Of a stretch of 64,000 nucleotides of DNA, positions 44,619 to 53,134 are shown one piece after another. Numbering within the stretch: position 1 is the first letter of the stretch; each line of letters opens with the position of its first letter. Location: NCBI RefSeq assembly GCF_001940235.1, contig NZ_MJIE01000001.1:682001-746000 (forward strand). The letters run 5' to 3'. The DNA comes from Hornefia porci. GTDB lineage: Bacteria > Bacillota > Clostridia > Peptostreptococcales > Anaerovoracaceae. A model generated the notes under the pieces. The model was not told where the DNA came from, did not search any database, and worked only from the letters and a program-made list of their open reading frames with translations. Made by a program: the position numbers and the translations under genes.

Positions 44619-44806
44619 CCACCTATCAAGAACTGCATCAACATATCCTCGATCTTGAAACGGATCTCGATTTTCAAACAACGGAATTAAACTGCCTGTA
44701 CGGATTCCTGTCCTGGATGAATCTATGGGATGAATTCATCTATTTCAGAAACCATGCTCATTCTGAACAAAATGAAGACGAACCCTTCCCACGTCTGGTA
44801 CTTTAA
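44615..44806 (+). CDS. Small accessory ORF of the ISL3 element (copy 2)
   Basis: 63 aa, identical to the ORF at 10491-10682, overlapping the transposase stop by ATGA. Retention in both copies supports a real role in the element; function unknown. Confidence 0.6.
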   Translation: MTTYQELHQHILDLETDLDFQTTELNCLYGFLSWMNLWDEFIYFRNHAHSEQNEDEPFPRLVL

Positions 44807-45048
44807 CCTAAACTCTCATTAAGAAAACTGACATCAGAATCGTTGCAATTCAAAGCGGAGATCACTTATCGATCCTCCGCTTGATTTTCCGTTCAGTTCT
44901 TGTTTGTTCAGACCCCATAGTTCGCCCCTAATGAACGACCCCACAGACTGTCCCTAACGACAGACCATAACGAATGACATCTGACCCTAATGCTTTCCCC
45001 CAAAAAACTTTGACAAACCCTAAAAAACTTTGATTACCCAAACAAAAA

Positions 45049-45077
45049 AGAAAAGGCGCGGTTTTCACAAACCGCGC
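45049..45077 (-). terminator. Intrinsic terminator of the transporter operon
   Basis: GCGCGGTTT (45056-45064) and AAACCGCGC (45069-45077) form a 9-bp stem with a TCAC loop, followed leftward by a T-rich tract. The ISL3 right end and its target repeat begin inside this tail. Confidence 0.85.
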
Positions 45078-45105
45078 AGCATGCCGGAGGCATTTCCCCG
45101 GATGT

Positions 45106-45582
45106 CTATTCCGAAGCCTTTTTGTCTCCGTCACACAGATTTTTCTCCGCATCCTCCAGGGCCGCCAGCACCTTGTCAAGCGCCGCATCCACCCTGACCA
45201 GATCCACCTGATCTGCGTATTTATCCGACAGAAACAGCCTCTCTCTGATTTTCTTTGCCTTGTCCGCCTTGTCCGCAAGCTTCAGAAACAGTTCGAAGTT
45301 GCTGCTGTCGAACGCACGCCTGTAGCTGTCCAGATCCTCCTTGATCGCCGCAACCAGCGCATCCGTATTCTCAGGCTCCCCGATGAAATGCTCATAGGGC
45401 GTCACCCTCTGAAGGTAGATTGTCTCGTTCTCCTTCATCTCATACACATACTGAACGACGAAATCCTCCGAAAGCGCAAAGGTTACAATATTGATGTAGC
45501 CCGGCATCGTCTTGATCTTGGTCGCCCCCATCTGTCTCAGGATATTGTTGACAATATTGTCTGCCACCTGATCACTAAACAT
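45106..45582 (-). CDS. Hypothetical protein linked to an anion transporter
   Basis: 158 aa, mixed fold: an N-terminal part with alternating hydrophobics (GATKIKTMPGYINIVTFALSEDFVVQYVYEM) and a C-terminal helical, acidic part (DKADKAKKIRERLFLSDKYADQVD). It ends the operon 15 bases after the transporter gene. No motif recognised; a soluble regulatory or accessory subunit is possible. Confidence 0.6.
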   Translation of the reverse strand: MFSDQVADNIVNNILRQMGATKIKTMPGYINIVTFALSEDFVVQYVYEMKENETIYLQRVTPYEHFIGEPENTDALVAAIKEDLDSYRRAFDSSNFELFLKLADKADKAKKIRERLFLSDKYADQVDLVRVDAALDKVLAALEDAEKNLCDGDKKASE

Positions 45583-45597
45583 AGCATTCTCCTTTCA

Positions 45598-46869
45598 CTA
45601 CAGAATCGCAAAACGTACCAGCAGGAAAATCATTGCGATGAATACCGTGAGAATCATCATCGGGAATCCGACCTTGGTATATTCGTTGAAGGAAATCGGA
45701 TAACCGTTCTTTCCCGCTATTCCGCAAAGCACCACGTTCGCCGACGCGCCGATCTGTGTGCCGTTTCCGCCCAGGCAGGCTCCCAGTGAAATCGCCCACC
45801 ACAGCGGCGTGATATCCATTCCCTGCTTGCCCATGGCAATGATCAGCGGAATCAGAGTCGCCACAAACGGAATATTGTCCAGAATCGCAGACAGGATTGC
45901 AGAAGCCCACAGCAGAATCAGCATCATCACGATCGGATGTCCGCCGGACAGATCCATAATCATGGTCGCCAGCTGTTTGATGACGCCGGTCTCCACCATA
46001 CCGCCGACCACGATGAACAGTCCGAAGAAGAAGAGGATCGTCGGCCACTCTACGTCCATGACCACCTCTTCGATATCCTGCTTTCCGATCACCATCATAA
46101 TGGCTGCCGCCGTCAGCGCCACCGCGCAGCTCTCGATACCGAACTTGTCGTGCACCATGAACGCGATGATAATCAGTACGATCATCACGATCGCTTCCTT
46201 CATCAGAAGCGGATCGACGATCGCTTTTTTCTCATCCAGCTCCATGATTTCCTGCACCGCTTCCGCATCCGCGTTCAGATGCTTTTTGTACAAAAATTTC
46301 ATGGCAAAGATCATCGCCACCAGCCCGATCACACAGGCAACTCCGGTGTTCTCAAGGAAGTCCGCGAACGTCAGACCCGCGGCGCTGCCGATCATGATGT
46401 TCGGCGGGTCGCCGATCATGGTCATGGTTCCGCCGATGTTGGACGCCAGTATCTGCCCCAGCAGAATCGGCACCGGATCGATTTTCATCATCTTGGCCAG
46501 CGTGATCGTCATCGGCCCCATCAGAAGAACGGTGGTCACGTTGTCCAGGAAGGCGGAACAGATGGCGGTAATCACGATGAACGCCACCATGATCTTCCAC
46601 GGATCTCCATGAGACAGCTTAGCTGCTTTGATCGAGATGTATTCAAACAGTCCCGAGTGCTTGATTACGGCGACAAAGAGCATCATGCCTACCAATACGC
46701 CGATGGTATTGAAGTCAACATACCCGATTGCCGAGTTCACATCCAGAATCCCGAAGAGCAGCAGCAGAACGACGCCGGCCAGCGCGGCAGCGGTTCTGTG
46801 CACCTTCTCCGTAATGATCGCACCAATCACTACGACAAAGATCAGGATGGCAATAATTTCCTGATGCAA
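45598..46869 (-). CDS. ArsB/NhaD-type (SLC13-like, ion transporter superfamily) permease
   Basis: About 423 aa with about 11 membrane segments. Family marks include SNIGGTMTMIGDPPNIMIGSA (the hairpin of IT-superfamily carriers) repeated in inverted topology as GACLGGNGTQIGASANVVL. Members move arsenite, Na+/H+ or dicarboxylates; the ligand is not clear. I chose TTG 46869 (LHQEIIAIL) with GGAGG 6 nt upstream over the longer frame. Confidence 0.88.
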   Translation of the reverse strand: MHQEIIAILIFVVVIGAIITEKVHRTAAALAGVVLLLLFGILDVNSAIGYVDFNTIGVLVGMMLFVAVIKHSGLFEYISIKAAKLSHGDPWKIMVAFIVITAICSAFLDNVTTVLLMGPMTITLAKMMKIDPVPILLGQILASNIGGTMTMIGDPPNIMIGSAAGLTFADFLENTGVACVIGLVAMIFAMKFLYKKHLNADAEAVQEIMELDEKKAIVDPLLMKEAIVMIVLIIIAFMVHDKFGIESCAVALTAAAIMMVIGKQDIEEVVMDVEWPTILFFFGLFIVVGGMVETGVIKQLATMIMDLSGGHPIVMMLILLWASAILSAILDNIPFVATLIPLIIAMGKQGMDITPLWWAISLGACLGGNGTQIGASANVVLCGIAGKNGYPISFNEYTKVGFPMMILTVFIAMIFLLVRFAIL

Positions 46870-46914
46870 AACAAACCTCCAATAGTTACAAAAGTATTTT
46901 TCCCACAATTACGG

Positions 46915-46943
46915 ATTGTACCACGGGGAATCTGGCAATGCAA
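46915..46943 (-). promoter_or_regulatory. Promoter of the transporter operon
   Basis: On the minus strand TTGCAT (46943-46938), a 17-nt spacer and TACAAT (46920-46915), about 45 nt before the chosen TTG start. Confidence 0.65.
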
Positions 46944-47069
46944 CCGGAAAAAACGTTTTTCTTCCTATATTTATAAAGTTTAATCAAAGTTTAAAGTCTG
47001 CTTCATCAACAGTTAATATTTCGGGCCCTCAATCCCTTCAAAACAGTCAACTTTCTGACATTTCAGTGT

Positions 47070-47720
47070 CTATTTGCTGACATCGTAGGCCGCGTTTTCC
47101 GGGTTCCAGTGAACCTTCATAAGATAATCGAACAATTCATCACCGGCCTGCCTCTTAAACAGTTCCAGCAACGCCCTGTGTTCTCGATTTGTCTGCAGCA
47201 GGATCTCCCTTGTCTTTCCTTCCGGATCGTCCACATAGCTCTTCTTCAGCAGTTTGCTTTTCATCTTCTCAAGCTGCTCAATCAGTGTATCATTTCCGCA
47301 TTTCTGCGTGTACACATTGTGAAACGCCGTCTGCTGCATGTGATACATTTCAAAGTTCGCCGCCTTAATCGCCACATCCATGCTTTCCACATAGAAGGAC
47401 ATATTGGCGAGATCCTTTTCCGTCAGCTGCCCGCAGGCGCTTTTCGCGGCGTACCCGTCCAGAAGGCCAATTACCACGTAGAGCTCCTTCACCTCCCTCT
47501 CCGACAGCGCCCGCACCACGAAGCCCTTTCTGGCCCGGTTGTGCAGAACGCCTTCCGAGGCGAGCTGAATCAGAGCCTCCCGCACCGGCGTCCGGCTGAT
47601 ATTCAGTTCTTCACAGATTGCAGCTTCGTTAATCTTGTCCTCCGGCTCAAGATTCCCCTCCAGGATCTGCTCCGCAATATAATCGTAGACATGGTCCTTC
47701 AGAGATTTGTATTTCTCCAT
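47070..47720 (-). CDS. GntR family (FCD) transcriptional regulator
   Basis: 216 aa. Winged-helix KSLKDHVYDYIAEQILEGNLEPEDKINEAAICEELNISRTPVREAL...GVLHNRARKGFVV and a C-terminal FCD domain with candidate metal His residues (HMQQTAFHNVY, HRALLELF). TAGGAGCAG precedes ATG 47720. It lies back-to-back with the DDAH-like gene and ahead of the transporter operon, so either could be its target. Confidence 0.87.
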   Translation of the reverse strand: MEKYKSLKDHVYDYIAEQILEGNLEPEDKINEAAICEELNISRTPVREALIQLASEGVLHNRARKGFVVRALSEREVKELYVVIGLLDGYAAKSACGQLTEKDLANMSFYVESMDVAIKAANFEMYHMQQTAFHNVYTQKCGNDTLIEQLEKMKSKLLKKSYVDDPEGKTREILLQTNREHRALLELFKRQAGDELFDYLMKVHWNPENAAYDVSK

Positions 47721-47839
47721 TTCTGCTCCTATAATCCAATCATCAGTCTTTGATCAGATTTTCTCCTTTCTCCCGTTTTCTCCTCCATCACACTTGATTT
47801 CTTCTTATTATAGCATATTTTAAAAAAATCAAAACCCTA

Positions 47840-47875
47840 TTGACACTCAAAATATATTGTATATAATATATTATA
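47840..47875 (+). promoter_or_regulatory. Promoter of the DDAH-like gene with overlapping palindrome
   Basis: TTGACA (47840-47845), a 16-nt spacer and TATAAT (47862-47867). The -10 is part of a perfect 14-bp palindrome TATAATATATTATA (47862-47875), framed by TGTATA/TATACA. TGTATACA-like palindromes are typical operators of FCD regulators such as the one divergent from this gene. Confidence 0.75.
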
Positions 47876-47924
47876 CATCGACCGATTACTAATTCATGGA
47901 AATCCAGGAACAGGAGGAACAACA

Positions 47925-48701
47925 ATGAAGAAGTTCAATCATGTTATCGTAAGAAGACCCTGCAGAGCTCTGGTGGAGGGCATCACCAGCGGACTGTATC
48001 CGGGCAAACCGGATTATGAAAAGGCTCTGCGCCAGCACGACGACTACATCAGCGCGCTCAGCAGATGCGGCGTGGACATCACCATTCTTCCACCGGACGA
48101 GAGATATCCGGACTCCGTATTCGTCGAGGATCCGGCTCTGATCACCAGCAAGTGCGCGATCATTACTAATCCGGGCGCACCCTCCAGAAACGGGGAAAAG
48201 GAAGAAATCATCGACGCGGTGCGCAAGTTCTTCCCGGAGGACAAAATTGAGCACATCACTGCACCGGGAACCCTGGAAGGCGGCGACGTCATGATGGTCG
48301 GCGACCACTTCTACGTCGGAAGATCCGCCAGAACCAACGAAGAAGGCATCCGTCAGCTGACTGAAATCCTGGCGAAATACGGCATGACCTGCAGCGAGGT
48401 CAAGCTGGAGGAGGTTCTTCACCTGAAGACCGGCGTAAACTATCTGGAAGACAACAACATGCTGGTTTCGGGAGAATTCGTCAACAAACCTGACTTCGAA
48501 AAATACAACAAGACCGAAATCCCCGAGGACGAGGCCTATGCGGCGAACTGCATCTGGGTCAACGATACCGTCATCGTGCCGGAGGGCTATCCCACCGTAC
48601 TGAAGAAGGTGCAGGACCTGGGTTACAAAACTCTAACCGTCGACACCTCCGAATTCAGAAAGCTGGACGGCGGACTCTCCTGCATGTCCCTGCGGTTCTG
48701 A
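47925..48701 (+). CDS. Dimethylarginine dimethylaminohydrolase-like amidinohydrolase
   Basis: 258 aa, amidinotransferase fold. Acid residues in YPDSVFVEDPALI and APGTLEGGDVMMVG, His in VLHLKTGVNYLED and the nucleophilic Cys in LDGGLSCMSLRF match DDAH/arginine-deiminase-like enzymes. It would release citrulline from a (methyl)arginine or act on a related guanidino compound. GGAGGAAC lies 5-6 nt before ATG 47925. Divergent from a GntR regulator. Confidence 0.88.
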   Translation: MKKFNHVIVRRPCRALVEGITSGLYPGKPDYEKALRQHDDYISALSRCGVDITILPPDERYPDSVFVEDPALITSKCAIITNPGAPSRNGEKEEIIDAVRKFFPEDKIEHITAPGTLEGGDVMMVGDHFYVGRSARTNEEGIRQLTEILAKYGMTCSEVKLEEVLHLKTGVNYLEDNNMLVSGEFVNKPDFEKYNKTEIPEDEAYAANCIWVNDTVIVPEGYPTVLKKVQDLGYKTLTVDTSEFRKLDGGLSCMSLRF

Positions 48702-48820
48702 TCCCGCGGACCCGAGGCCTTATGGCACAAAACGCCAGATAAAAAGGCGACCGAATCACAATGTTGAACTCAGGAATTCAAACAAATTATGACGAGTGAA
48801 TCCTTCATTCGTCTAACCTG

Positions 48821-48869
48821 AAAACAGCGGCCATACAAGCAAGCAGTAATTTGTATGGCCGCTGTTTTT
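48821..48869 (+). terminator. Strong terminator after the DDAH-like gene
   Basis: A perfect 18-bp stem: 48821-48838 pairs with 48851-48868 (core ACAGCGGCCATACAA), 12-nt loop, then a T run. Very stable. Confidence 0.92.
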
Positions 48870-48894
48870 ATCGTGCGTGCCGCCGTGCAAAGGC

Positions 48895-48929
48895 AAAAAA
48901 GACATAGCCGCATATTTCGCGACTATGTC
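48895..48929 (-). terminator. Terminator of the 1252-aa surface protein gene
   Basis: On the minus strand GACATAG (48929-48923) pairs with CTATGTC (48907-48901), with extra pairing inside, followed by TTTTTT (48900-48895). The rest of 48702-49031 holds only this and the preceding terminator. Confidence 0.8.
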
Positions 48930-49031
48930 AATTTTCCCTGATTAAATTTCCCGGGCTGCACCGCCTTCCGGTCGTTCCTCTGTTCGCGCCCGAATCGACA
49001 TACGTTCATTCAGCGCGTATCCGTCGGAATG

Positions 49032-52000
49032 TTATGACCGTCTTCTGCGCTTCAGTATCAGCCCTGCCGCGGCCAGGACCGCCAGCAGCGCTGTTCCTCC
49101 CCAGAGAAGAACAGAAGTCTGATCTCCGGTGAGCGGCCCTATGCCGCCCTCATCTTTTTTCTTTTCCGGATTCGTCGGCTTATCTGGCTTATTCGGCTTG
49201 TCCGGTTTGTCCGGTTTATCCGGCGTATCAGGTTTGTCCGGCGCCTTCTTCACAACGCTGATCGTGTACTGAATCGTTTTGCTGTCCGGATCCTGAATCA
49301 TGAAATCCCGGCCCTCTTCAGTCTGCTCAGCCTTCCATCTGTAATTGAACGCCTTCAGCGTCCCCGCCTCGGAGATCGCCTCGCCGGTAAAGGTTCCGGT
49401 CACCTCACCGGTAACCTTCAGCTTCGTTCCGCCTTTCGTATCAGCAGGAATCTTCACACCCGGCACCTTCATATCCAGCGTATCGCTGACACCTGTAACA
49501 TCCCGATAGAGATCGGAGAATTTTGTATACTCCTTTTTCAGTCCCATGACAATCGTCACGCGCTGTCCCTCGCGTTCCACACTGCGAATCTCGAAGAGAT
49601 CGTTGTCTGTCAGAGATGCGGTCGGATTCTCCGGCAGAACCAGTCCGTCCTCCATCGTCAGGACCGCCGTAAATGTGCTTCTGACCCGGTCGGTCGTGAT
49701 TTTGTCCGCATCCCCGCCGTAGTTGTCCTTCAGTGACTGTATCTGCTCCTTGATGGAGGATACGTCCAGTCTTCCGGTATATGTAACCGTGTCACCGGCG
49801 TTCACCTGATGCAGCGCCTCATGCTCCGTATCCTCTCCGATCAGGATGTCGCCGCCGAGAATCAGCTCCATCGGTTTGGAAATCAGCAGTGTGTGCTGAA
49901 TCGTGTCTTTCCCCGTCGCATTTTCGTCTCTTCCGGTGTCGGACTGCGTCGCGCTCCAGGAAAAGCGGAACCGTTTCAGCTCGTCATTTTTCTTCGCCAC
50001 TGCCGAAAAGTTCCCGTTCACCGTTCCCGTCACCGTCAGTTTCTGCTCATCGGCCGTTTTTCCGCCGTCTGTTCCGAGCCCTCCGACAGTCAGTGAAATC
50101 GTGTTCTTTCCCTGTGCCAGAGGCGATTCGACTCCTGCGGAATCAACCGCGTCCTTCAGTTTCTGATAATCCGTCAGACCGCCCCGCAGGGTAAACGTGA
50201 CCGTTATTTTTTGTCCGTCCACGGAAGTTTTCCCCAGAACAAAGCAATCGCCCAGCCCCTCGGCGGAGACCTCGGGATCGTCGGGGATCTTCACTCCCTC
50301 CGGCATCGTGAGAACCGCCGTAAAGACAGACCTCGGATCCGTCAGGCCGATCGAAGCAAAGTCTCCCTGCACCTCCGAAAACATGTTTTCGATATAGGTC
50401 ATCTTCTCCTTGACAGAGGAAATATCCACAGCTCCGGTCAGGCTGAAGGTTTCTCCGTCGCAGACGACCTCCGTTTTACTGCTGGTGCTCTGGCTCCTGC
50501 CCCAGAGATCGCCGGGAAGGTTCATCCCGGACGCTTCAATTGTCTGCACCCCGGGATCGTCCTTCCATTTCAGATAATACACCGTATCACCCGTGATTTC
50601 CGGATTATCCCCTTTCATCTCAAAGATCCCGAACAGCTTGTAGTCGTCGAACCGATATGATTTTCCGCTGCCGTCCTCGCCGGAATTCCAGTTATTCCGG
50701 TCTGCCAGAAGGGAACCGGTCTTCACCGCCCCGGCGTCCGGCTTCAGCTTATTGTAGTCGAAGCTGCCCAGCAGCTCGTGAAGCGTCTGTCCATAGGTCG
50801 CTTTGTTCCGGAGCACAGCCGTCTCGCCACCGTTAGCATCCTTCTGAATCTCAAATACATCCGGATTCTGCTTAAACACCGACGTGTCTGAGAACTGCCC
50901 GCCGTTGGCCGAGAAGCTCACCTGATACTGCAGATCGTCATACTGTGCATACAGATCGCAGCTGATTTCCCCCTGAGCGAAGCTCACCTCTGAACCGGGC
51001 AGAATCGCCTGTGTCTTTCCGGCCGCGTCCTTCGTCCAGTAGCGGAACTGTTTTCCGGGAACGGAAAACTCTGAACTCTGTTTTGTGATAACATCATAGC
51101 CCAGAACCGTCGTCTTCTCCTTATCGCTGCTCACCGGAGAAATAAACGTCTCGCCCCGTCCGTTGTGATAGACCACAGTCTTCATATCCCACTTGGCGTA
51201 TACATCCCGATCCTCTGTGATTTTATCATCCCAGACGAACGCCTTTTCCGCGCCGCTGCTGTCGCGATAGAACCAGCCCAGGAATCTGCTCCCATCGCTG
51301 TCCGAAGGATCGCCCGGCCGGGTATTGCCGGTGACATCGTCCAGCCGGTAACCCCGGATCGTCTGCGCCGTTTTATTCTTTGTCGTTCCGTCGGCAAAGG
51401 AAGCGTTTCCGTTGTTCAGCCGGAATGTAACTTTGGCGGCAGGCACCCATACGTGCTTCTTTTGATCATCCGACGCCTTCGCCACGGAATACGTGTACGT
51501 TTCGCCTTTTTTGTTGATGGGATTCAGACCGGTGACACTCGTGTCGGTCAGAGTGAACAGCGTCAGTCGCTCGTTTCCGTTTTCCTCACCGTTGGTAGGC
51601 GTCGTCACGTCATAATTATAGCCTGCATCATAAGCAATTCTGAAGGAGCCTCCGGTGACGATATATTCCGCAGGACTGTCCGCGCCTCCGTTGTCTGCTG
51701 TCTTGTCCTTCGCCGGAGTATTGACGACAGAGTCCCCGGTAAACTTGATGAACTGCCCCTTCGGATCGTTCAGTCCCGCGCCGTAGAGCGGCGTACTTCT
51801 CATGTTCACGCCGGTCAGCGTGGAATTGGTGAACAAAGCAGTTCCGCCGTAGTTGATGTTCAGGCCGCCCGCGTAGCTGTTTTTAAACACCACTTCAGAA
51901 TCGGTCACCTTCATCGCTCCTGTGTTCGTAATGCGGGAGCCGTCCGAGGTCAGCACCGACCCATTTTTAATCTCACTGGGACCGAAAATCGACATCGTCT

Positions 52001-52790
52001 GCTTATACGCAGAGGCGCCGGTGGCTTTATACGCATAGAAATCAGAATGATCCAGCGACAGTAATACGGTGTCTCCCTGCGGGTTGAAATAATACCAGAC
52101 GCCCTTTGTCGTCAGAGACGCGTTCTCCAGGTGCAGTGCATTATACTGCTCGCTCAGTTCTTTGTTCGCCTGCACATCTACAGTGCATCCGATGAAACGC
52201 GAGGCCGAATCGTAACTGAACGCCCTTCCGCTGCTGTTCTTCGCGGAGACCGTCAATGCGCTTCTGCCGCTTCCCTGGAGTTTTCCCGTGCCGGACAAAG
52301 CAAACCCGATTTCGTTTCCGTCCAGCACGTATTTTCCATCCTGCACGATGCTCCCGGCTCCGACTGTGAGCGCAGTTTTAAACCCGCTCATCGTCAGAGA
52401 TGCTCCGCCGGAGCACCGGAGCTTCGCTCCGTTGGACAGTGTGATTCCGTTCGCAGTTCCGTCTCCGTTAATCACGGCGTTTTCTGCAACATCAAGCGTG
52501 ACGGCTTTGTTGACCGCCGCTCCCTTCGCCGCGGCTCCATCCTCCCGGAAATTCCCCTGAAGGTGGATAACGTCGCCCTCTCCCGCGGCCGCAACGGCCT
52601 TATCCAGCGTTTCGTAGGTCTGCTCCCTGTTTTCTCCGATCCAGATCTTTCCTGCGTCGCCGTCGCTTCCGGCCGGAGCAATGGCCGCAAAAGCACACGT
52701 GACCGACAGCGCCCCGGTCAGTACTGCCGCAGCAAGTATCGCCGCGTACCTGACAAGCCGCCGGTTCTTTCCCTTGTGATGATGATTCAA
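49032..52790 (-). CDS. Large cell-surface protein with beta-helix-like, InlB-type and repeated C-terminal domains
   Basis: 1252 aa. Signal peptide (RRLVRYAAILAAAVLTGALSV), then a Gly/Asn/Thr-rich parallel beta-helix-like region (about 50-400), InlB/Listeria-Bacteroides-type repeats (DRDVYAKWDMKTVVYHNG; YQVSFSANGGQF), and repeated domains ending K(L/F)xVTGxVxGxF...F.(F/Y)xW.AxQ(S/T).xGRD. A (PDKP)n spacer leads to GPLTGD, a hydrophobic segment and RRRRS: a variant sortase signal with Gly in place of Leu. TTG 52790 is preceded by AAGGAAGG. Likely wall-anchored; ligand unknown. Confidence 0.85.
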   Translation of the reverse strand: MNHHHKGKNRRLVRYAAILAAAVLTGALSVTCAFAAIAPAGSDGDAGKIWIGENREQTYETLDKAVAAAGEGDVIHLQGNFREDGAAAKGAAVNKAVTLDVAENAVINGDGTANGITLSNGAKLRCSGGASLTMSGFKTALTVGAGSIVQDGKYVLDGNEIGFALSGTGKLQGSGRSALTVSAKNSSGRAFSYDSASRFIGCTVDVQANKELSEQYNALHLENASLTTKGVWYYFNPQGDTVLLSLDHSDFYAYKATGASAYKQTMSIFGPSEIKNGSVLTSDGSRITNTGAMKVTDSEVVFKNSYAGGLNINYGGTALFTNSTLTGVNMRSTPLYGAGLNDPKGQFIKFTGDSVVNTPAKDKTADNGGADSPAEYIVTGGSFRIAYDAGYNYDVTTPTNGEENGNERLTLFTLTDTSVTGLNPINKKGETYTYSVAKASDDQKKHVWVPAAKVTFRLNNGNASFADGTTKNKTAQTIRGYRLDDVTGNTRPGDPSDSDGSRFLGWFYRDSSGAEKAFVWDDKITEDRDVYAKWDMKTVVYHNGRGETFISPVSSDKEKTTVLGYDVITKQSSEFSVPGKQFRYWTKDAAGKTQAILPGSEVSFAQGEISCDLYAQYDDLQYQVSFSANGGQFSDTSVFKQNPDVFEIQKDANGGETAVLRNKATYGQTLHELLGSFDYNKLKPDAGAVKTGSLLADRNNWNSGEDGSGKSYRFDDYKLFGIFEMKGDNPEITGDTVYYLKWKDDPGVQTIEASGMNLPGDLWGRSQSTSSKTEVVCDGETFSLTGAVDISSVKEKMTYIENMFSEVQGDFASIGLTDPRSVFTAVLTMPEGVKIPDDPEVSAEGLGDCFVLGKTSVDGQKITVTFTLRGGLTDYQKLKDAVDSAGVESPLAQGKNTISLTVGGLGTDGGKTADEQKLTVTGTVNGNFSAVAKKNDELKRFRFSWSATQSDTGRDENATGKDTIQHTLLISKPMELILGGDILIGEDTEHEALHQVNAGDTVTYTGRLDVSSIKEQIQSLKDNYGGDADKITTDRVRSTFTAVLTMEDGLVLPENPTASLTDNDLFEIRSVEREGQRVTIVMGLKKEYTKFSDLYRDVTGVSDTLDMKVPGVKIPADTKGGTKLKVTGEVTGTFTGEAISEAGTLKAFNYRWKAEQTEEGRDFMIQDPDSKTIQYTISVVKKAPDKPDTPDKPDKPDKPNKPDKPTNPEKKKDEGGIGPLTGDQTSVLLWGGTALLAVLAAAGLILKRRRRS

Positions 52791-52960
52791 TTTTTCCTTC
52801 CTTTCATGTCAGCTTTCTCAACAGCCGTCTGAACAAGCGCCGTGTCTGCGTAATGCGTGCTCCGCAACTGATTCGTGCTCCGCAGCGCTGCCGGCAGATT
52901 TTTACCGGCACCCGTTTGCCGCGCCCGTCAGTCCGACGGGGATGCAACGAGCGAAAACAC

Positions 52961-53072
52961 GGCATATTTTGCGTCTTGTTCATCATCATAATCGGGTATG
53001 CTATGCGAGGTCAATTCATCCGGGAGCATTGTGTTTCATTAGGGCTGACATATATCCGTTCCGGGTCACGGA
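52961..53072 (-). promoter_or_regulatory. Shared 112-bp promoter module, copy 1
   Basis: Nearly identical (4 mismatches) to 56310-56421. On the minus strand it holds TTGACC (53014-53009), an 18-nt spacer and TATGAT (52990-52985), with about 58 conserved bases upstream of the -35. It lies about 170 bp before the 1252-aa surface protein gene. Confidence 0.8.
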
Positions 53073-53134
53073 GGGGGGAGAAAGTAAAAATCAGCAGGTA
53101 AGAGGTTTTCTCCTGCCTGCTGATTAATTAGTGT

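Larger units (their letters stand above)
42776..45039 (+). mobile_element. ISL3-family insertion sequence, copy 2
   Basis: 2264 bp bounded by perfect 23-bp inverted repeats beginning GGGTAATCAAAGTTTT, with the 8-bp target duplication AAACAAAA at 42768-42775 and 45040-45047. Its reading frames are identical to copy 1, so at least one transposition was recent. The insertion lies in the A/T tail of a terminator. Confidence 0.95.

Noticed and set aside
49800..52832. Long plus-strand open frames opposite the surface-protein gene
   Set aside because: They are shadows of the GC-rich minus-strand gene, without ribosome-binding sites or recognisable domains.
52961..53072. A riboswitch in front of the surface-protein genes
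   Set aside because: The conserved block extends well upstream of the predicted promoter, and no known aptamer core (for example the c-di-GMP-I pattern) is recognisable, so a DNA-level promoter module fits better.
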